Of a DNA stretch of 64,000 nucleotides, positions 23,376 through 35,140 are shown piece after piece. Position numbers and translations under genes: made by a program. Position 1 is the first letter of the stretch, and every line of letters begins with the position of its first letter. This DNA comes from Manduca sexta. Taxonomy: Eukaryota; Arthropoda; Insecta; Lepidoptera; Sphingidae. Location: assembly GCF_014839805.1 (NCBI RefSeq), contig NC_051121.1:5067116-5131115 (forward strand), written 5' to 3'. The notes beneath the pieces are model-generated. The model saw only the letters and a list, made by a program, of their open reading frames with translations, was not told the DNA's origin and did not search any database.

Positions 23376-23924
23376 TAAAAACTGTTTTTTGACTTCTATT
23401 GCTCTTATAAAGACTCACATAGGTTTTTCTTAAATATGTATAAAAAAATATACTGTTGTTAAAATTTTATTATACATAAAGATAACTATTCCTGACAAAG
23501 TACAACAATGTAAAGTCTCATCCTGAGTATCCGCCTCCAGTCTCTACGGGCTAATCTAGATAAAAGCTTAGAGCATTTGTACTCATTCTACTGATAGCCT
23601 CAGCATTGTTTATGATGGAACAATTAATGTTTAATATATTACTATTGTTCATAAATAAACATTGTGACATTTCATTTCAGTTATTTATTATCTCCATACA
23701 CTCTTCGTCCTTTCAAATGCGTGACGGTTGGAAGTCTATTCTTTTTTATGAGTTTGTCCACCCCTTCTTAAGTGAATTAAATTTCAAACGCTATTGCAAA
23801 TAATTTCATGTTTCATTAATTGTTAATACTTAGTACTAAATAATTAAGGGATGTTAACATTACCTAAATTCATTCGTGTATTGTGGCAAAATATTTCGGT
23901 TCAACAGTACATAATGATTTCTCA

Positions 23925-24055
23925 TGTTTACGCGAATGTTAGACATTGAAATAAAACGATTATACGGATTTTATTGCGGTCTTCTATATTATTATTTTCT
24001 CCCGACGTTTCGAAGACTTAGTAGCTTTCAAAGTCATGGGAGGAACTGAGTTGTA
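23925..24055. mobile_element. Family C element, partial
   Basis: TGTTTACGCGAATGTTAGAC, ATACGGATTTTATTGCGGTC and CTCCCGACGTTTCGAAGACT; right end missing. It adjoins a 115-bp tandem duplication. Confidence 0.6.
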
Positions 24056-24058
24056 CCG

Positions 24059-24258
24059 AAAAGTCAGTTACAATATCTAACCACATTTTCCAATTATACA
24101 TTTTTTTATTATAATATAAAAACCGCAATAAATACCTTAACAGCTTCATAGTCACGAGAAGGACTGAGGTGTGAAAAGTCAGTTACAATATCTACCTACA
24201 TTTTCCAATCATCAAATTTTTTATTATAATATAAAAAAAACGCAATAAATACCGTAAA
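24059..24258 (+). repeat. Tandem duplication, offset 115 bp
   Basis: AAAAGTCAGTTACAATATCT begins at 24059 and again at 24174. Both units run into TTTATTATAATATAAAAA and CGCAATAAATACC. The second includes a family C scrap (TTCATAGTCACGAGAAGGAC). Confidence 0.75.
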
Positions 24259-24547
24259 ATATTATTATTTCAACAAACAACTTTATAAGGTTTTAGTCCT
24301 TTTCATAACCAAAACACACCATAAACCTTCCAAAACATCCATCACTATCGAGCACCACATCAATAAAGGTCCGTGCAATCTGCAGATATGTAAATAACAC
24401 ATTTACATACCAACTCTTACATATTTACAATTCAAATCCAATCTCAATACATTTCAACCGTACCTACATAAACGTATGGTGTAAATAATGCAGGGTTGAA
24501 ACTCCGCTGCCAAGATTTAGCCGTTGTAACTTTGTGTTGGGAATTCT

Positions 24548-24716
24548 GTTTTAAACGCATTCGAATAGAATGTGGATGTTCAACTTAAGATATAAGGTAA
24601 AACGGACAAAGTAATATACAAACATAGTTTTAAACGCATTCGAATAGAATGTGAATGTTCAACTGGATATAAATAAGGTAAAACGGACAAAGGGATAGAC
24701 TGATATACAAACATAA
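24548..24716 (+). repeat. Tandem duplication, about 80 bp
   Basis: TTTTAAACGCATTCGAATAG followed by AATGTG(G/A)ATGTTCAACT occurs twice. Both copies continue to AAGGTAAAACGGACAAAG and ATATACAAACATA. Confidence 0.78.
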
Positions 24717-24792
24717 ATGAAAAGTTATTACAATAGTTTCGACCTTTAAAAGATTTTTTTTTTATACTGGCACGGCAAATTGATTCCAATTG

Positions 24793-24972
24793 TCCAATAG
24801 AATGTCGACTGACGAGAGATGATTACCCCTCGGCAGTCGACACAATTATGCCGGCCTGTTGGAACTGGATATACACAGGCTGAGAAACGTGACATACGTG
24901 AGCCACTATGACGGGTTTTAAAACTTTTTACGGTGGTCGCTATCCAGGCGGATATAAAGTAATCACCACCAA
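24793..24972 (-). repeat. Family B repeat, 3'-truncated
   Basis: CAATAGAATGTCGACTGACG at the left, TTACGGTGGTCGCTATCCAG and ATCACCACC at the right. Confidence 0.75.
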
Positions 24973-25036
24973 AAGTAAGATAGACTGTACATTAAAAGAA
25001 ACATTTCTTTCTATGTAATGCACCGAGTATCTTATC

Positions 25037-25504
25037 TTTTTGTATGGCACTTTTGTTTAATGGCGCACTTTTTTTAAGTTAGTTTTTATTCTATTTTTGC
25101 AGGAACAGATATTTATATGTAATTCGATTCTCCAATATACATCTACATATATAAAAATAAATCCCCATTTCCCTTGGTCATGCCATCACGCGTGAGCGGC
25201 TGGACAGATTTTACTATATTTTTTGTTGTGTTTGTTATTGTCAGGATAAGGTTCTAATGAAAGAAAAAATTCAAAATATTGCGCGGAAAATTAGAAAATG
25301 TAAGAAAACTTAACGACAATATTAATTTTACATAACTGTCAGAGGTTTGAAATAACTGTCAGCGATCGACAGAATGCGCGCGTGTATACATAGTTAAGAC
25401 AGGACAACGTCTGTCGGGTCAACTAGTAATATAATATTTCTGCAAGAACAGAATAAAAACGAACCTCAAAAAGGTGCCCCATTAAACAAAAGTGCCATAC
25501 AAAA
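25037..25504. repeat. Fold-back repeat with a Helitron in its loop
   Basis: The left arm 25037-25104 (TTTTTGTATGGCACTTTTGT...TTTTGCAGGAA) and right arm 25440-25504 are inverted copies with a few mismatches. The loop holds the Helitron 25142-25426. Confidence 0.7.
25142..25426 (+). mobile_element. Short Helitron (285 bp)
   Basis: It starts TCTACATATATAAAAATAAA with A before it and ends ACGTCTGTCGGGTCAACTAG with T after it. Its interior matches the copies at 22892-23100 and 27355-27588: AACTGTCAGCGATCGACAG and TCACGCGTGAGCGG. It is non-coding and is inserted in the loop of a fold-back repeat (25037-25504). Confidence 0.8.
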
Positions 25505-25925
25505 CGACATAGACAGCTAGCGTGAATTTTATCGATGGTAAAAATTTAAAACGAATTTCCTTAGCGTCTAACCGTCATTAAATTGAATGGTTGTAGGACA
25601 CCCAAAGGTCTAAGAAAATGGAACGCGGCTCGTAAAACCTTCGATAATCACCATTCGACATTAGCTGTGAATTTAATGACCTTATTTCAACATCATTAAG
25701 GATCTTTGAAGGTGGGTTGAGACAAAGAGTATTTTTACCGAATTCAGAGTAGCGAGAATTTATCTCATCTGGCAACGAAAGGTTCTTTATTTCAAAGAAA
25801 TTAATCGAAGATAAGGAAGGTATCATTTATGAAGTCTCAATTTTGAGTTCTATTAAAAGCATCCATTGATTGAAGAGCTTTAACTGCAAATATATTTCAT
25901 TACTTGGATTAAGTATTATTTTCTT

Positions 25926-26130
25926 TTTTTATTGCTTTGAATAACGAGACGAGAATGCCGTTCGCCTGATGGTAAGCGATACGACCATCTATAAACAGTA
26001 GAATCACCATCCAACAACTTGAATTACAAAGTATAGTTTGGTATTCAACTGCGCTCGCCATCCTAAGACATGAGTTTTTGAGTCTTACTATGTCCAGTAG
26101 TTACACTAACTGCATTTAAAGTTATGTACT
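25926..26130 (-). mobile_element. Family D repeat, partial
   Basis: TTTTATTGCTTTGAATAACG, CGCCTGATGGTAAGCGATAC, and CAACTGCGCTCGCCATCCTA. Confidence 0.6.
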
Positions 26131-27354
26131 AGAAACGGCATTTTTCCTGCTTGCGGCTCATCACTTATGATGTAACTTATATTATAGCAGTCCAAAATGT
26201 AACCGCAGCTTAGTTTGGATGATACTAGAAAAAACTTTATGTCCATTAATTTTGTATTTGAAAAAAATAAATGCACATTAGAATATCTACAAAGAGTAAG
26301 TAAAAAAAAATAAATTCTTTACTAACAATTTTATGTATAAACTAACTTACTTAATATTGTATACAATTTTTTTTTTATTGTGATCGGAGGACACAATAGT
26401 CGATAATATTAAAAGTTTAGATAAGGTCTATACCGTATAATAAAATGCATCTTAACAAGAAATATTTTTAGCCTGCAAGCTTGTTTCTTCGCTAAAAAAT
26501 GTAGGTTTACTAAATAATTATGGTTTACCGTTAAGTGAGTCATAAATTTTACGATACCGTTTCTGGAAAGAGGTGTTAAGCCAAATGAGGGTGTAAAAAA
26601 AAACAGATTGGATGTAAGTTTTACTTCGCACGCCGTTTCAGGATTCATAAAAATAACAATTTCGTCGTCGCACGCATTCTAGAAAATTCTAACACAAATT
26701 CTTTAGCCAAAGCTATGAGTTATCTTAATAAATTCGTGTTAATTTCTTCAATAGTTTTTGATCTGGTGAATCAATTTTATATTTCTCATTATAAATATAT
26801 CTATATTATGTTATATACATTATGTACGAAAGAGTATGAGTATTTTTTTAGGTTTTGTATTTATAATTCATTGTCATGGTTTACATCAGTTCATAAATTT
26901 TATTACTATGGACTCTAATGTCAAATAAGAACAGTTATTTGAATAATTTGACATCTTCACGACGCAAAGCACAAAACATTCGGTAAAGTTAAAAAAGATC
27001 TCAGTCTTATTTGTTATTCTGAAACCAGCTCTCTTCTCAATTCCAGCGTTTCTAGGTCAAACGGGAATAGCTCCTGAGACTTACTAAATCTGGAATTCTA
27101 TTCAGACACAAGTTACCAAGTAAATTGAATGTCAAATATATCTTTCATTTATTTATTTCATAGCTTTATTGTACACCATATACCAAACACTGTGCTTAAT
27201 ATTAAAACAATGTAGGCTGAAAGGAGGTACAATTGGCGGTCTTATCGCTCGAGGAAATCTCTTACAGTCAACCATTGGATGGAATAAGAGAGAATGATGG
27301 AAAGGGTAGTCTAGAGCGTACATATTAGCTAATATTACAGATATATATAAAGAA

Positions 27355-27588
27355 CTAGCTGACCCGACAGACGTTGTCCCGTCTTAACTATGAATTTGCA
27401 GCGCGCATTCTGTCAATCGCTGAAATTAACTTTTCTAACGTTCCGCTCAGCTTTCTTAATTTTTTTTTCATAAGATCCTTCTCCTGACAATAACAAACAC
27501 AACAAAAAAAAAATAGTGAAATTCGTCCAGCCGTTCACGCGTGATGGCGTGACAAAGGTAAATAGGGATTCATTTTTATATATATAGA
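27355..27588 (-). mobile_element. Short Helitron (234 bp)
   Basis: In minus orientation it starts TCTATATATATAAAAATG at 27588 (preceded by A) and ends GTCTGTCGGGTCAGCTAG at 27355 (followed by T). It is a shorter relative of 25142-25426. Non-coding. Confidence 0.8.
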
Positions 27589-28215
27589 TATAGCACAATA
27601 TTTACAGACCATACACTGACAATAGTATAATATATTACATACATACTCGTACATACATAAACAAATGATGAAATTATCTGGTATAAAATATTAAATTAAC
27701 ATATCAATATTTTAGAATTCGATGGTAATATTTTATACATTACCTATGACATAAGAATGTACAAAAATGACAACTCCTAGTTTCCGAATTATTACAATAT
27801 CCTCGCCCTTTGATTCAAGATCGCAGTCCAAGTATAAGTTTACTCGAGTCCAAACTTCTTGGCTAGCCAGTACCTAATTTTGTCGTAACGAATTTTGATC
27901 ATTTCATAAGTTTTCACGCATATTATGATCCGCATTAATAAGTATTATTTAAAAGAATATTTGAATTATCAAGGACGATATAAACTCATTATAAGAAAAG
28001 CCAAAAGGAATACAGTAAAGCATCAAAAGAATATTATCTGATGTAGCATAAAAAACATCCGGAATCAGAGGTAATGAATATGGAATGATTGATAGACGCG
28101 AATGGGAAAGAATATAAAAGGACTTTCCTCCCTTCCTTCTTGATAAATTCGGGTCCATTGTAGACATTGGTTTGTTATTCACTAACTATACTAAAACTCC
28201 TTGGATTTAACATTT

Positions 28216-28300
28216 CGCCTCCTTGGTTTAGTGGTAACATGGGCTGAGATCTGAGTGGTCCTAGATTACATGCCGGGACGGTAATAAAATTGTGTAGGTG
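28216..28300 (+). mobile_element. tRNA-derived SINE head
   Basis: CGCCTCCTTGGTTTAGTGGT resembles a tRNA 5' arm with an A box; the B box region (CTAGATTACATGCCGGGACG) is decayed. Confidence 0.5.
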
Positions 28301-28477
28301 GTTTTAGAAAATAGGACCAGGACTAATTGATGAAATGTCATAAAAACTATGCATATTTTTTTCTGCAATATGCTTAAAGTGTGCAGAGCTGACCGCAAAT
28401 TAAGAGAAATGAAAACTGGTAAAGAACCCTTATACACAAAAACAAATTGAATTTAGCTGCATTACATCACGAAAAAA

Positions 28478-28807
28478 GCGGCGATAGCCTAGTTGGTTGT
28501 GGAAGGGACTGCCGAGACGTATGTCCGCAGGTTCAAATCCCAAGGGCACACAGCTCTGACTTTTCTAAAAAAATATGTGTGTACTCTTTGTGCATTATTG
28601 CTTGCTTTAACGGTGAAGGAAAACATCCTGAGGAAACCTGCATTCCTGAGAAATCCTCTATTAGGAATTAACGAGGGTGTGTGAAGTCTACCAACCCGCA
28701 CTAGACCAGCGTGGTGGACTAAGGCCTAATCCCTCTCAGTAATAGAGGAGACCCGTGCCCGACAATGGGACAGTATATAATACACGGCTGATATTATATT
28801 ATTATAT
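28478..28807 (+). mobile_element. SINE-A, full length
   Basis: GCGGCGATAGCCTAGTTGG head, GGTTCAAATCCCAAGGGC, the standard body, AGAGGAGACCCG and the tail GATATTATATTATTATA. No clear duplication. ORFs overlapping it on both strands are translations of the repeat. Confidence 0.82.
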
Positions 28808-28939
28808 GATGAAATTCTATAAGAAGTAGATTGATTCCTAAATACTACACACTTACTAACTCTTCATGGTGCCTACTCGGTCTTTGCAACCCATTTAATA
28901 CACAGACAAAAATGTCTCCAACCTGTCCTACCAAAATAT

Positions 28940-29275
28940 CTAATGAAAGAAAAATAAAAATAAAAGTCTTCTATTCTCGACAGTATTATTAATGCTTTCA
29001 TTTTTACTTACATTACGTGTCAGACGTTCCCTGATTATTTCATTTGAAATATTTTCACTTTCAACATTTTCATGCCTTGTTACATTTTCAGTTTTCATTA
29101 TGATATCGTAATGAAATTGTTTAATAATGTCTCCTATTGCTGGATAATGTATGTTATTTAATATACGTATTTCAAGAAACATATTTGGTATTCCATGGTA
29201 AAAATAAAATGTAGCGAAATTACATATTGTTTGTTCCACGACCTTCTGGAAACATCGAGATCTTCCGAGAATGTT
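28940..29275 (-). other. 99-codon ORF in intron 6, unknown
   Basis: The open frame continues upstream of its first start codon to about 29270. It contains VEQTICNFATFYFYHGIPNM, then a polar Asn/Glu-rich region. The DNA at 29235-29275 contains TTCTGGAA and GAATGTTC. No family recognised; possibly a fragment of a mobile element. Confidence 0.2.
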
Positions 29276-29585
29276 CCATCACCGAACCTACCATAATCGG
29301 GTAGGCGCTATTATCGGCGGCTGCCAATAGGTGTAACAATATCATGAAGGAATATTTACTACATCTAAGTATTTTGTATACATGACCTTGAATTTAATTT
29401 TCATTCTCATAGATACGATGTTAACTTCAAGAAAAACGAATGACGAAAAAATTCAAATTAAGATATATATTGTATATTGTCAATGTTCCCCACCATCACG
29501 TGGCGCTGCACTAATAACAAAAAAATCTAGCGATCACAATTCACACCTTACTTTGTCTCTAGACTTGAGTCAAAATGATACTTAC

Positions 29586-29770
29586 CCAATTGAACGAGTT
29601 CCAGCCTTTTATCAGTGATGAAATGCCATGGAAACGCTTTGCAGAAGCTAGCCACGCCGATCTTCAAATCTGTCACTTTGGTCGAGGTGGCAACAGAAGC
29701 TGCCTCGTTGACAAGTTCGCAGCTATCTTCTTTTGATTTCTGGTGTAGTGGGACTGCATTTATTTCGTAC
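29586..29770 (-). CDS. Gyc-alpha-99B: Soluble guanylate cyclase alpha subunit, coding exon 6
   Basis: A 185-nt exon: one base finishing Arg242, 61 codons (243-303) and one base of Gly304. The acceptor is ATCATTTTAG|GTACGA and the donor CAATTGG|GTAAGTA. It includes SFCKAFPWHFITDKRLELVQ (283-302), the strongly recognisable start of the H-NOX-associated PAS-like domain of sGC chains, which mediates alpha/beta dimer contacts (family knowledge). This motif is what first identified the gene. A 13.7-kb repeat-filled intron follows. Confidence 0.97.
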
Positions 29771-30709
29771 CTAAAATGATATTTATTTATTACATACAAA
29801 ACAGGTTTTAATTGTATACAAAATTGCTAGTAAACTTAGTAGATATCTAAAGGCAACACTCCACGTTATGTTACATGTATTTGCCGAATATAACTTAATT
29901 TGTTGAATATTTTCTGCCACCAAGGGGATAATGTTAATTGTATTTTATTATACGACGAACTTAATCAAGAATGTTACAAAAATAATATTAACTTTAATTT
30001 TATGACTAAAGCCTTTGGTACATCCAAATCTTGAATAGCTTATAATAAATTTTGAATTCCAAGTGAAATACCTTGAAAAGGAATTATTCCAGAAACTACA
30101 GACGTAATTCAAAACAATAGTTTTGAAATAAACATCACAAAAATGTTCAACAACGATGTATATTACATTCCAAATGTCTTGGAATTTCTTAAACATAAAA
30201 TAATAATTTGAAAATTGAATTTGCAAAATAAATTAGAACACTTCTCAAATAAAACAAACGTAACTGATAAAATGAAATTTAAAACAGCCTGGGGATGACA
30301 AATGGATATGTCAATTGGATTCGACGCATAGTTTGTTACTAAGCATTGTTTGAATTAAAAATGTACAAGCGTAATATAATACGAAGCTATTTAGGATATA
30401 ACACAATGGAGTCAATGAATTTGTTCAAAATAAAACGGCTACTCGAATTTTTATGAAAAACTATTGTAATTAAGCGAAACTGAAAAAAATCTGAATTAAT
30501 TATATACATATCTGTATTTGTTTCTTTATCGTGACGCATTTTCGTTTCATCGAGTTTCAAATCACAACGATTCTAAAGAAGTTTCACTTTAAAATATACA
30601 GTCTATAAAGATTTAATAAATTTGAAAACGAGGGTAAGTAGGGCATAGGGCAAATTTCGTCATATTAAATTTTAAAGGCCGAAATATCCATGATTATTAA
30701 TTATTTTTA

Positions 30710-30841
30710 CGTTTTTCTTTCAACTGCGAGAACTAATCACTAACTAGACGTGAATTTAAATTCTTTACTTGCCAATACTTGTTTAGTTACCCAGATTAAA
30801 GGTGAAACAAAATGTATGAAAATGGACCTTGAGGTATCGCC
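30710..30841. mobile_element. TTAA MITE, left end deleted
   Basis: From CGTTTTTCTTTCAACTGCGA to GACCTTGAGGTATCGCC it looks identical to the copy at 21870-22038, followed by TTAA at 30842-30845. The left terminal repeat (about 37 bp) is missing. Confidence 0.78.
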
Positions 30842-30884
30842 TTAATACTCAGACAAAATTGCTGGCATGCCTACATTATTAAGC

Positions 30885-30995
30885 CGGGGCCTGATTGCGG
30901 CTACAATAATTAACAAATGGATTTGTACTTGTCTTTTGTCTATATATCCTAAATAAACTCTGTGTTAATTGCAGCTAAAATAAACTTTTATTTAT
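30885..30995 (+). repeat. Family G repeat copy 1
   Basis: GGGGCCTGATTGCGGCTACA, GTCTATATATCCTAAATAAA and CTCTGTGTTAATTG are shared with 43248-43355. Class unknown. Confidence 0.5.
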
Positions 30996-31505
30996 TTATT
31001 TAACGGCACACTAACAATGTTGGACGAGACCACCACTAATTACAGATGTGAAACAGAATTTATATAAAAATAAAAACAATTGAATTAAAATTACAAGAAA
31101 TTTTACCTACATCCACCTAGTATGATTACTGAACATTTCAGTATATTTGCCCTTAAGCTTTGCTTTGACAAGATTACAGTCCGATCAAAGATCGTATTTT
31201 AGCTATCGTGTAAATTTTAATAAGGATCCGATACTTCTGAAGAAGTAACGTCAGCCAAAAAAGGAAATTTAATTGATGCTTTAAGTTCTCAGAAATATAT
31301 ATTTTTTACTAATACATAATTTCTGTAAATATAAATAAGTTACATTACTTGTTAGATTACAAATGGTTCATTTTATTGTTTGTGTACTTTACTATCTCTG
31401 GCATTGTATAATTAAACCGCATTAATTTAAAGCAGAATTTATAATTTTACAATACATTGTATAATTTATTTCTTATAATGGTCGGTTTTATGCAAATTTA
31501 CTTAC

Positions 31506-31717
31506 CTAAACCTCCTAGGATCATTGGTATAGCTCCTCAGTCTTATGTCTGTCTGTGTATCATACAGTCGTTTCGCTATGGCTTTCAGACTGCCTACTAA
31601 AAGGTACGCCACTGGTTCGCTTTCCGTGGTCAAGTGTAACTGTATCTTCCCTTCTTGCGAGGTCGTGCATACGAAATTCGCTTCGTACTCCATCGTTTCA
31701 TCTTTAAGCGGTGTGTC
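31506..31717 (-). CDS. Gyc-alpha-99B: Soluble guanylate cyclase alpha subunit, coding exon 5
   Basis: A 212-nt exon: 70 codons (residues 172-241) plus two bases of Arg242. The acceptor is TTTTTAG|GACACA and the donor GGTTTAG|GTAAGTA. It begins DTPLKDETMEYEANFVCTTS and ends TDIRLRSYTNDPRRF. It forms the C-terminal half of the H-NOX-like region and the link toward the PAS-like (HNOBA) region. The reading frame is clean throughout, with no sign of decay. Confidence 0.96.
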
Positions 31718-32043
31718 CTAAAAATGAAATTTGAACCGTTTGTAATAAGATATAGATACGAATATGCTGCAATTTTAGATTTTTTAAAGGAATATTTTGT
31801 TCGTCGATGAAATAATAAAATATATTTGAATATTTTTTCCATTTTAGATTAATTTGTAGTGACAGAATAGGCTGTAGTATAATAGTATTTTTGTTTCAAA
31901 CTATTGTGAATTTTTGATACTGAATTATCCATTCATTATGATCCATTGACCTTGAGATATCGGGCGAAAAATTCGTAAATTACGTTATCATTTGCACTTA
32001 TAATCAGTTGGATAAAATGAAAATCTCTTAACAGATGATAGAA

Positions 32044-32277
32044 CATATTTTATATGCGCCCGGATAGCGACCACCGTACACAAGGTATTAAAACCCGCCA
32101 AAGTGGACCATGTAATGTGTCGCGTTCCGGGATCAGCGTGTGTATATCCAGTTCCATCAGACCGGCATAATTGTATCGACTGCCGAGGGGTAATCATCTC
32201 TCGTAAGTCGACATTCTATTAAACCCCACTCCACTCACCATCAGGTGGGATCAATATGCCGTGCACATATATAAAAA
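32044..32277 (+). repeat. Family B repeat, near full length
   Basis: Runs from TTTTATATGCGCCCGGATAG through GACTGCCGAGGGGTAATCAT to ATATATAAAAA. It lies in sGC intron 4, ending about 55 bases from exon 4. Confidence 0.78.
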
Positions 32278-32333
32278 TCAACAAAGAAAAGCTAAGTGAG
32301 AGGAATCTGACGCTACCATAACACAAGGCTTAC

Positions 32334-32494
32334 CTGATCGTGCAACACGTCATGAACACTGTCTAATGTGGTCAGAAATTCTGTTAAATTTGTGCCTAAA
32401 CATTTAAACGCTCTCTCTAACCGACAATTGTGCGAGAAGGCTGTTAAAATTAAATATTCCCCTAATTTTGCCATAAAATCCTTCGTGTTGACAC
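32334..32494 (-). CDS. Gyc-alpha-99B: Soluble guanylate cyclase alpha subunit, coding exon 4
   Basis: A 161-nt exon: two bases finishing Ser118, then 53 codons, residues 119-171. The acceptor is TTGTTTCAG|GTGTC and the donor GATCAG|GTAAGC (phase 0). It encodes VNTKDFMAKLGEYLI through LDSVHDVLHDQ. The LDSVHDVL stretch (161-168) looks like the H-NOX helix that in beta chains carries the proximal haem histidine (LDALHDHL in beta1). Whether His165 has any role in this alpha chain is not known from sequence. Confidence 0.96.
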
Positions 32495-34468
32495 CTGAAA
32501 CAACAAATATTTTCATTACAAAATTAATCATCTCGGATTCGAAATTAATTAATATAAACAATGGATTATGCAAGAAATGTAATTAACAAAGTTTATCATT
32601 GCTTTTGGAGTGTTTGCGCTAATTTTATTTTGCTTTCTCTTTGATTTATGGGTGATCGCTGCGAACAATCAACGAAATTCAAATTTAACGCAATTTCGAT
32701 GTCTTTTGTTTGTACGTTTATATTGTCGTACTCCTTTATACTCTATAATAAAATGTTTCCGATACTGTTGATATCACAGTACTTTAATAATTAAATGTCC
32801 TACTAAATGGTTCCTTTTATAAACTTTTTGATACTGAAATGATAGCTTTCAGTTGTCTAATTTTAAATAAAATTATTTTGAATTGAAATTACTTACAGAT
32901 TACGAACATAGTAATAATATCAGTTAATTTAAATATATTTAGGGAATAACTTTTGTGTTTGGGGTTACAGAGAAAAAAATATATCTATAAATAATGATGG
33001 GTGCAAATGTCGCATTACCTGTACTCAAAACTTATTATAACACTACACAAAATTTATAAACAAAAGACTAAAAATTCTCAAGAAAAAAAAAACAATAAAG
33101 TTGGTCCAAGTAAAATGTCCCTTTAAAAGGTTAAGAATTGGACCGTTCGTAATATAAATGAACTTTTTGTCCTTGTTTATCAAAAATCCCTTTAGAAGGC
33201 AAAAAAACTCTTATTTTGTGATGAATTAACAACGTCATTCTTGTCAGGTGGCAATTTAGGTCAGATTGGCATTGGAGGGTTATATGAGCAATCATTGTAT
33301 AATATTAATTATCATATATTTAGCGTATTCCTAGATGATAGATTTCTCGTATTAAAAAGTCTATCTGAAATGGTACCGAATTCTGTTCATAACACGAAGC
33401 ATTCGTCGGTTTGCTTTCGTCATTGTTGTATAATATTGTTCAGTGCCTGCAAGGCTCAAAATATTAGCGCATGAGCAAATTTACCTCGATTTCAGAATTT
33501 ATTCAGTATTAACATACCTATTATATTAAGAAACGAAAGAAATTAAAAATGTATAAGAAAGGTACAGTAGACCTCGTGTCATTAGAAACCATTTAATATA
33601 ATATAAATTAATTTATTAATCGCAAGTTCGAAAGCGCCTATATTTTGTATTGATGTATGTGCGTGCGTAAATCTACAATAATACTGTAGTTGGTTCAAAA
33701 TGATATATTAGAATATATAAATTAATTTTAATCCTAGTGCTCATCACAAAGGAAAGCCATTTATAAGCACAATTTTACCCACCACAAAAAAACTAAGGTA
33801 CACATCAAGTTATTAGGTACCTTACTTTATCATAGTCCACAATTAATGTAATGCTCCAGAACGACGCAGAATTATGGCCAAAAACGCAGAACCCTCAGGT
33901 ACAAAATTACAAGTAACAATGACACATTTGGAGACCTTAATCTCGCCACACCATTAGCTTGCCGAGATAAATTCCACTTACGACCGAGTCCTTTGTTTAT
34001 GAACAAACAATTCCCTTTATACACTTAGCCGTAACACAGGGGACATGCTTTTAATCGATCCGACTGTACTAGAACGTATTAATTCCGTCGGAGAATGTCG
34101 TACAAACAATATTGATTAATCTAGTTGTGTTACTATTGGAGAAAAGTGTTGTATTTTTATTAATCTGGTGATTGGTAATGCTCAGACATCTAGGTTTTAT
34201 TAATTTTTGTGGCAGAAGTTTAGGCATATATTATTACAAAAAATATCCGTATATCTCTCAGAAAGAGATAAGTGTTAACAAGACGGTCGCTTCATCTATT
34301 AAATACAATAGAATGGTCATTCTTGCGATATTGTTCAAGCCATTTCCTATACGTATGTCTCTCAAGAATTGAAAATTTTATGATTGCAAATGAAACAGTA
34401 CAAAAATCGGAAGTTGAAATCGGTGTAGTGCGTTTGCCTTATTCTAGTGACAGATCATTGACACTTAC

Positions 34469-34551
34469 TGTCAGTTGCTCGCACGGCGTCGTAAATTTCT
34501 TGTAGGTACGCATAATTTCTACAAGTTTTTACATCGTCTGGTAATCTACGC
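34469..34551 (-). CDS. Gyc-alpha-99B: Soluble guanylate cyclase alpha subunit, coding exon 3
   Basis: An 83-nt exon: one base finishing Leu90, 27 codons (residues 91-117) and one base of Ser118. The acceptor is GTCCACAG|GCGTAG and the donor GACTGACA|GTAAGTG. It encodes RRLPDDVKTCRNYAY, then LQEIYDAVRATD. The phases are 2 on entry and 1 on exit, matching exons 2 and 4. Part of the N-terminal H-NOX-like domain, which in alpha chains is not thought to hold haem (family knowledge). Confidence 0.95.
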
Positions 34552-34630
34552 CTGTGGACAAAATACAATTCATATACATTCTAAAAATTAATAGGGATAT
34601 GCTAAAATAAGCTTTATGATTTCTTCAAAT

Positions 34631-34695
34631 TAGGCCTTATTCCTCTCAGTAGTAGAGGAGGCTCATGCACAGTATAAAATACAAGGCTGACATTA
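34631..34695 (+). mobile_element. SINE-A 3' fragment
   Basis: TAGGCCTTATTCCTCTCAGT followed by AGTAGAGGAGGCTCATGC matches the SINE-A 3' quarter. It lies in sGC intron 2, 80 bases from exon 3. Confidence 0.65.
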
Positions 34696-35005
34696 TCATA
34701 TAAATAATTAAATGAATATTACCCTCAAATCAAAATTAAACAAACATTTGTATTACGCGTATTACATGAAACCTTAATAAAGCAAATGTTGAAAGGGAAG
34801 TTAAACAACAAATTAGTAGGACAAAGGACACATTAAAATTTGTCGAGGGCGCGGGACCTCTTGAGCGTGTTAAACGACCAATTTAAGAAGGGTCTCTAAT
34901 TAAACCTAATCCGAATAAGAGGAATCTTCATTACATAAAGCTTTGGTTAAATAATATGATACAACATCAATGTATCTGTTGTGATTTGACTGGTTTTCTA
35001 AATTG

Positions 35006-35140
35006 GTAGTGTAACAGGCCGGCAAAATTTTGTTGACTGGCAAGGGATAATTATTCCTTTTAAATAGTGTCTATCTGGTCGATGGTAAGTGATCCATTTA
35101 CCATCAAGTTCAATGGAGTCAATTTGCTGTGCCGGAAAAA
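35006..35140 (+). repeat. Degenerate family B repeat beside exon 2
   Basis: AACAGGCCGGCAAAATTTTG, GGTAAGTGATCCATTTACCA and GGAGTCAATTTGCTGTGCCG are recognisable but mutated. It ends seven bases from the GTAAGTA donor of exon 2, on the intron side. Confidence 0.55.

Larger units (their letters stand above)
15920..29585 (-). other. sGC alpha intron 6
   Basis: A 13.7-kb intron between exons 6 and 7. It contains the split SINE, three Helitron copies at 16.3-21.2 kb, a TTAA MITE, small Helitrons at 22.9, 25.1 and 27.4 kb, a fold-back element and SINEs. The gaps 17310-18520, 22050-22890, 23380-23930, 24260-24540, 26200-27350, 27600-28210 and 28810-29240 are AT-rich with nothing I can assign. Confidence 0.85.
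29771..34468 (-). other. sGC alpha introns 3-5 (with exons 4 and 5 between)
   Basis: Introns 29771-31505, 31718-32333 and 32495-34468. They hold a partial TTAA MITE (30710-30841), a family G fragment (30885-30995) and a family B SINE-like copy (32044-32277). Intron 3 (32495-34468) is AT-rich and shows no element I recognise. Confidence 0.85.
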
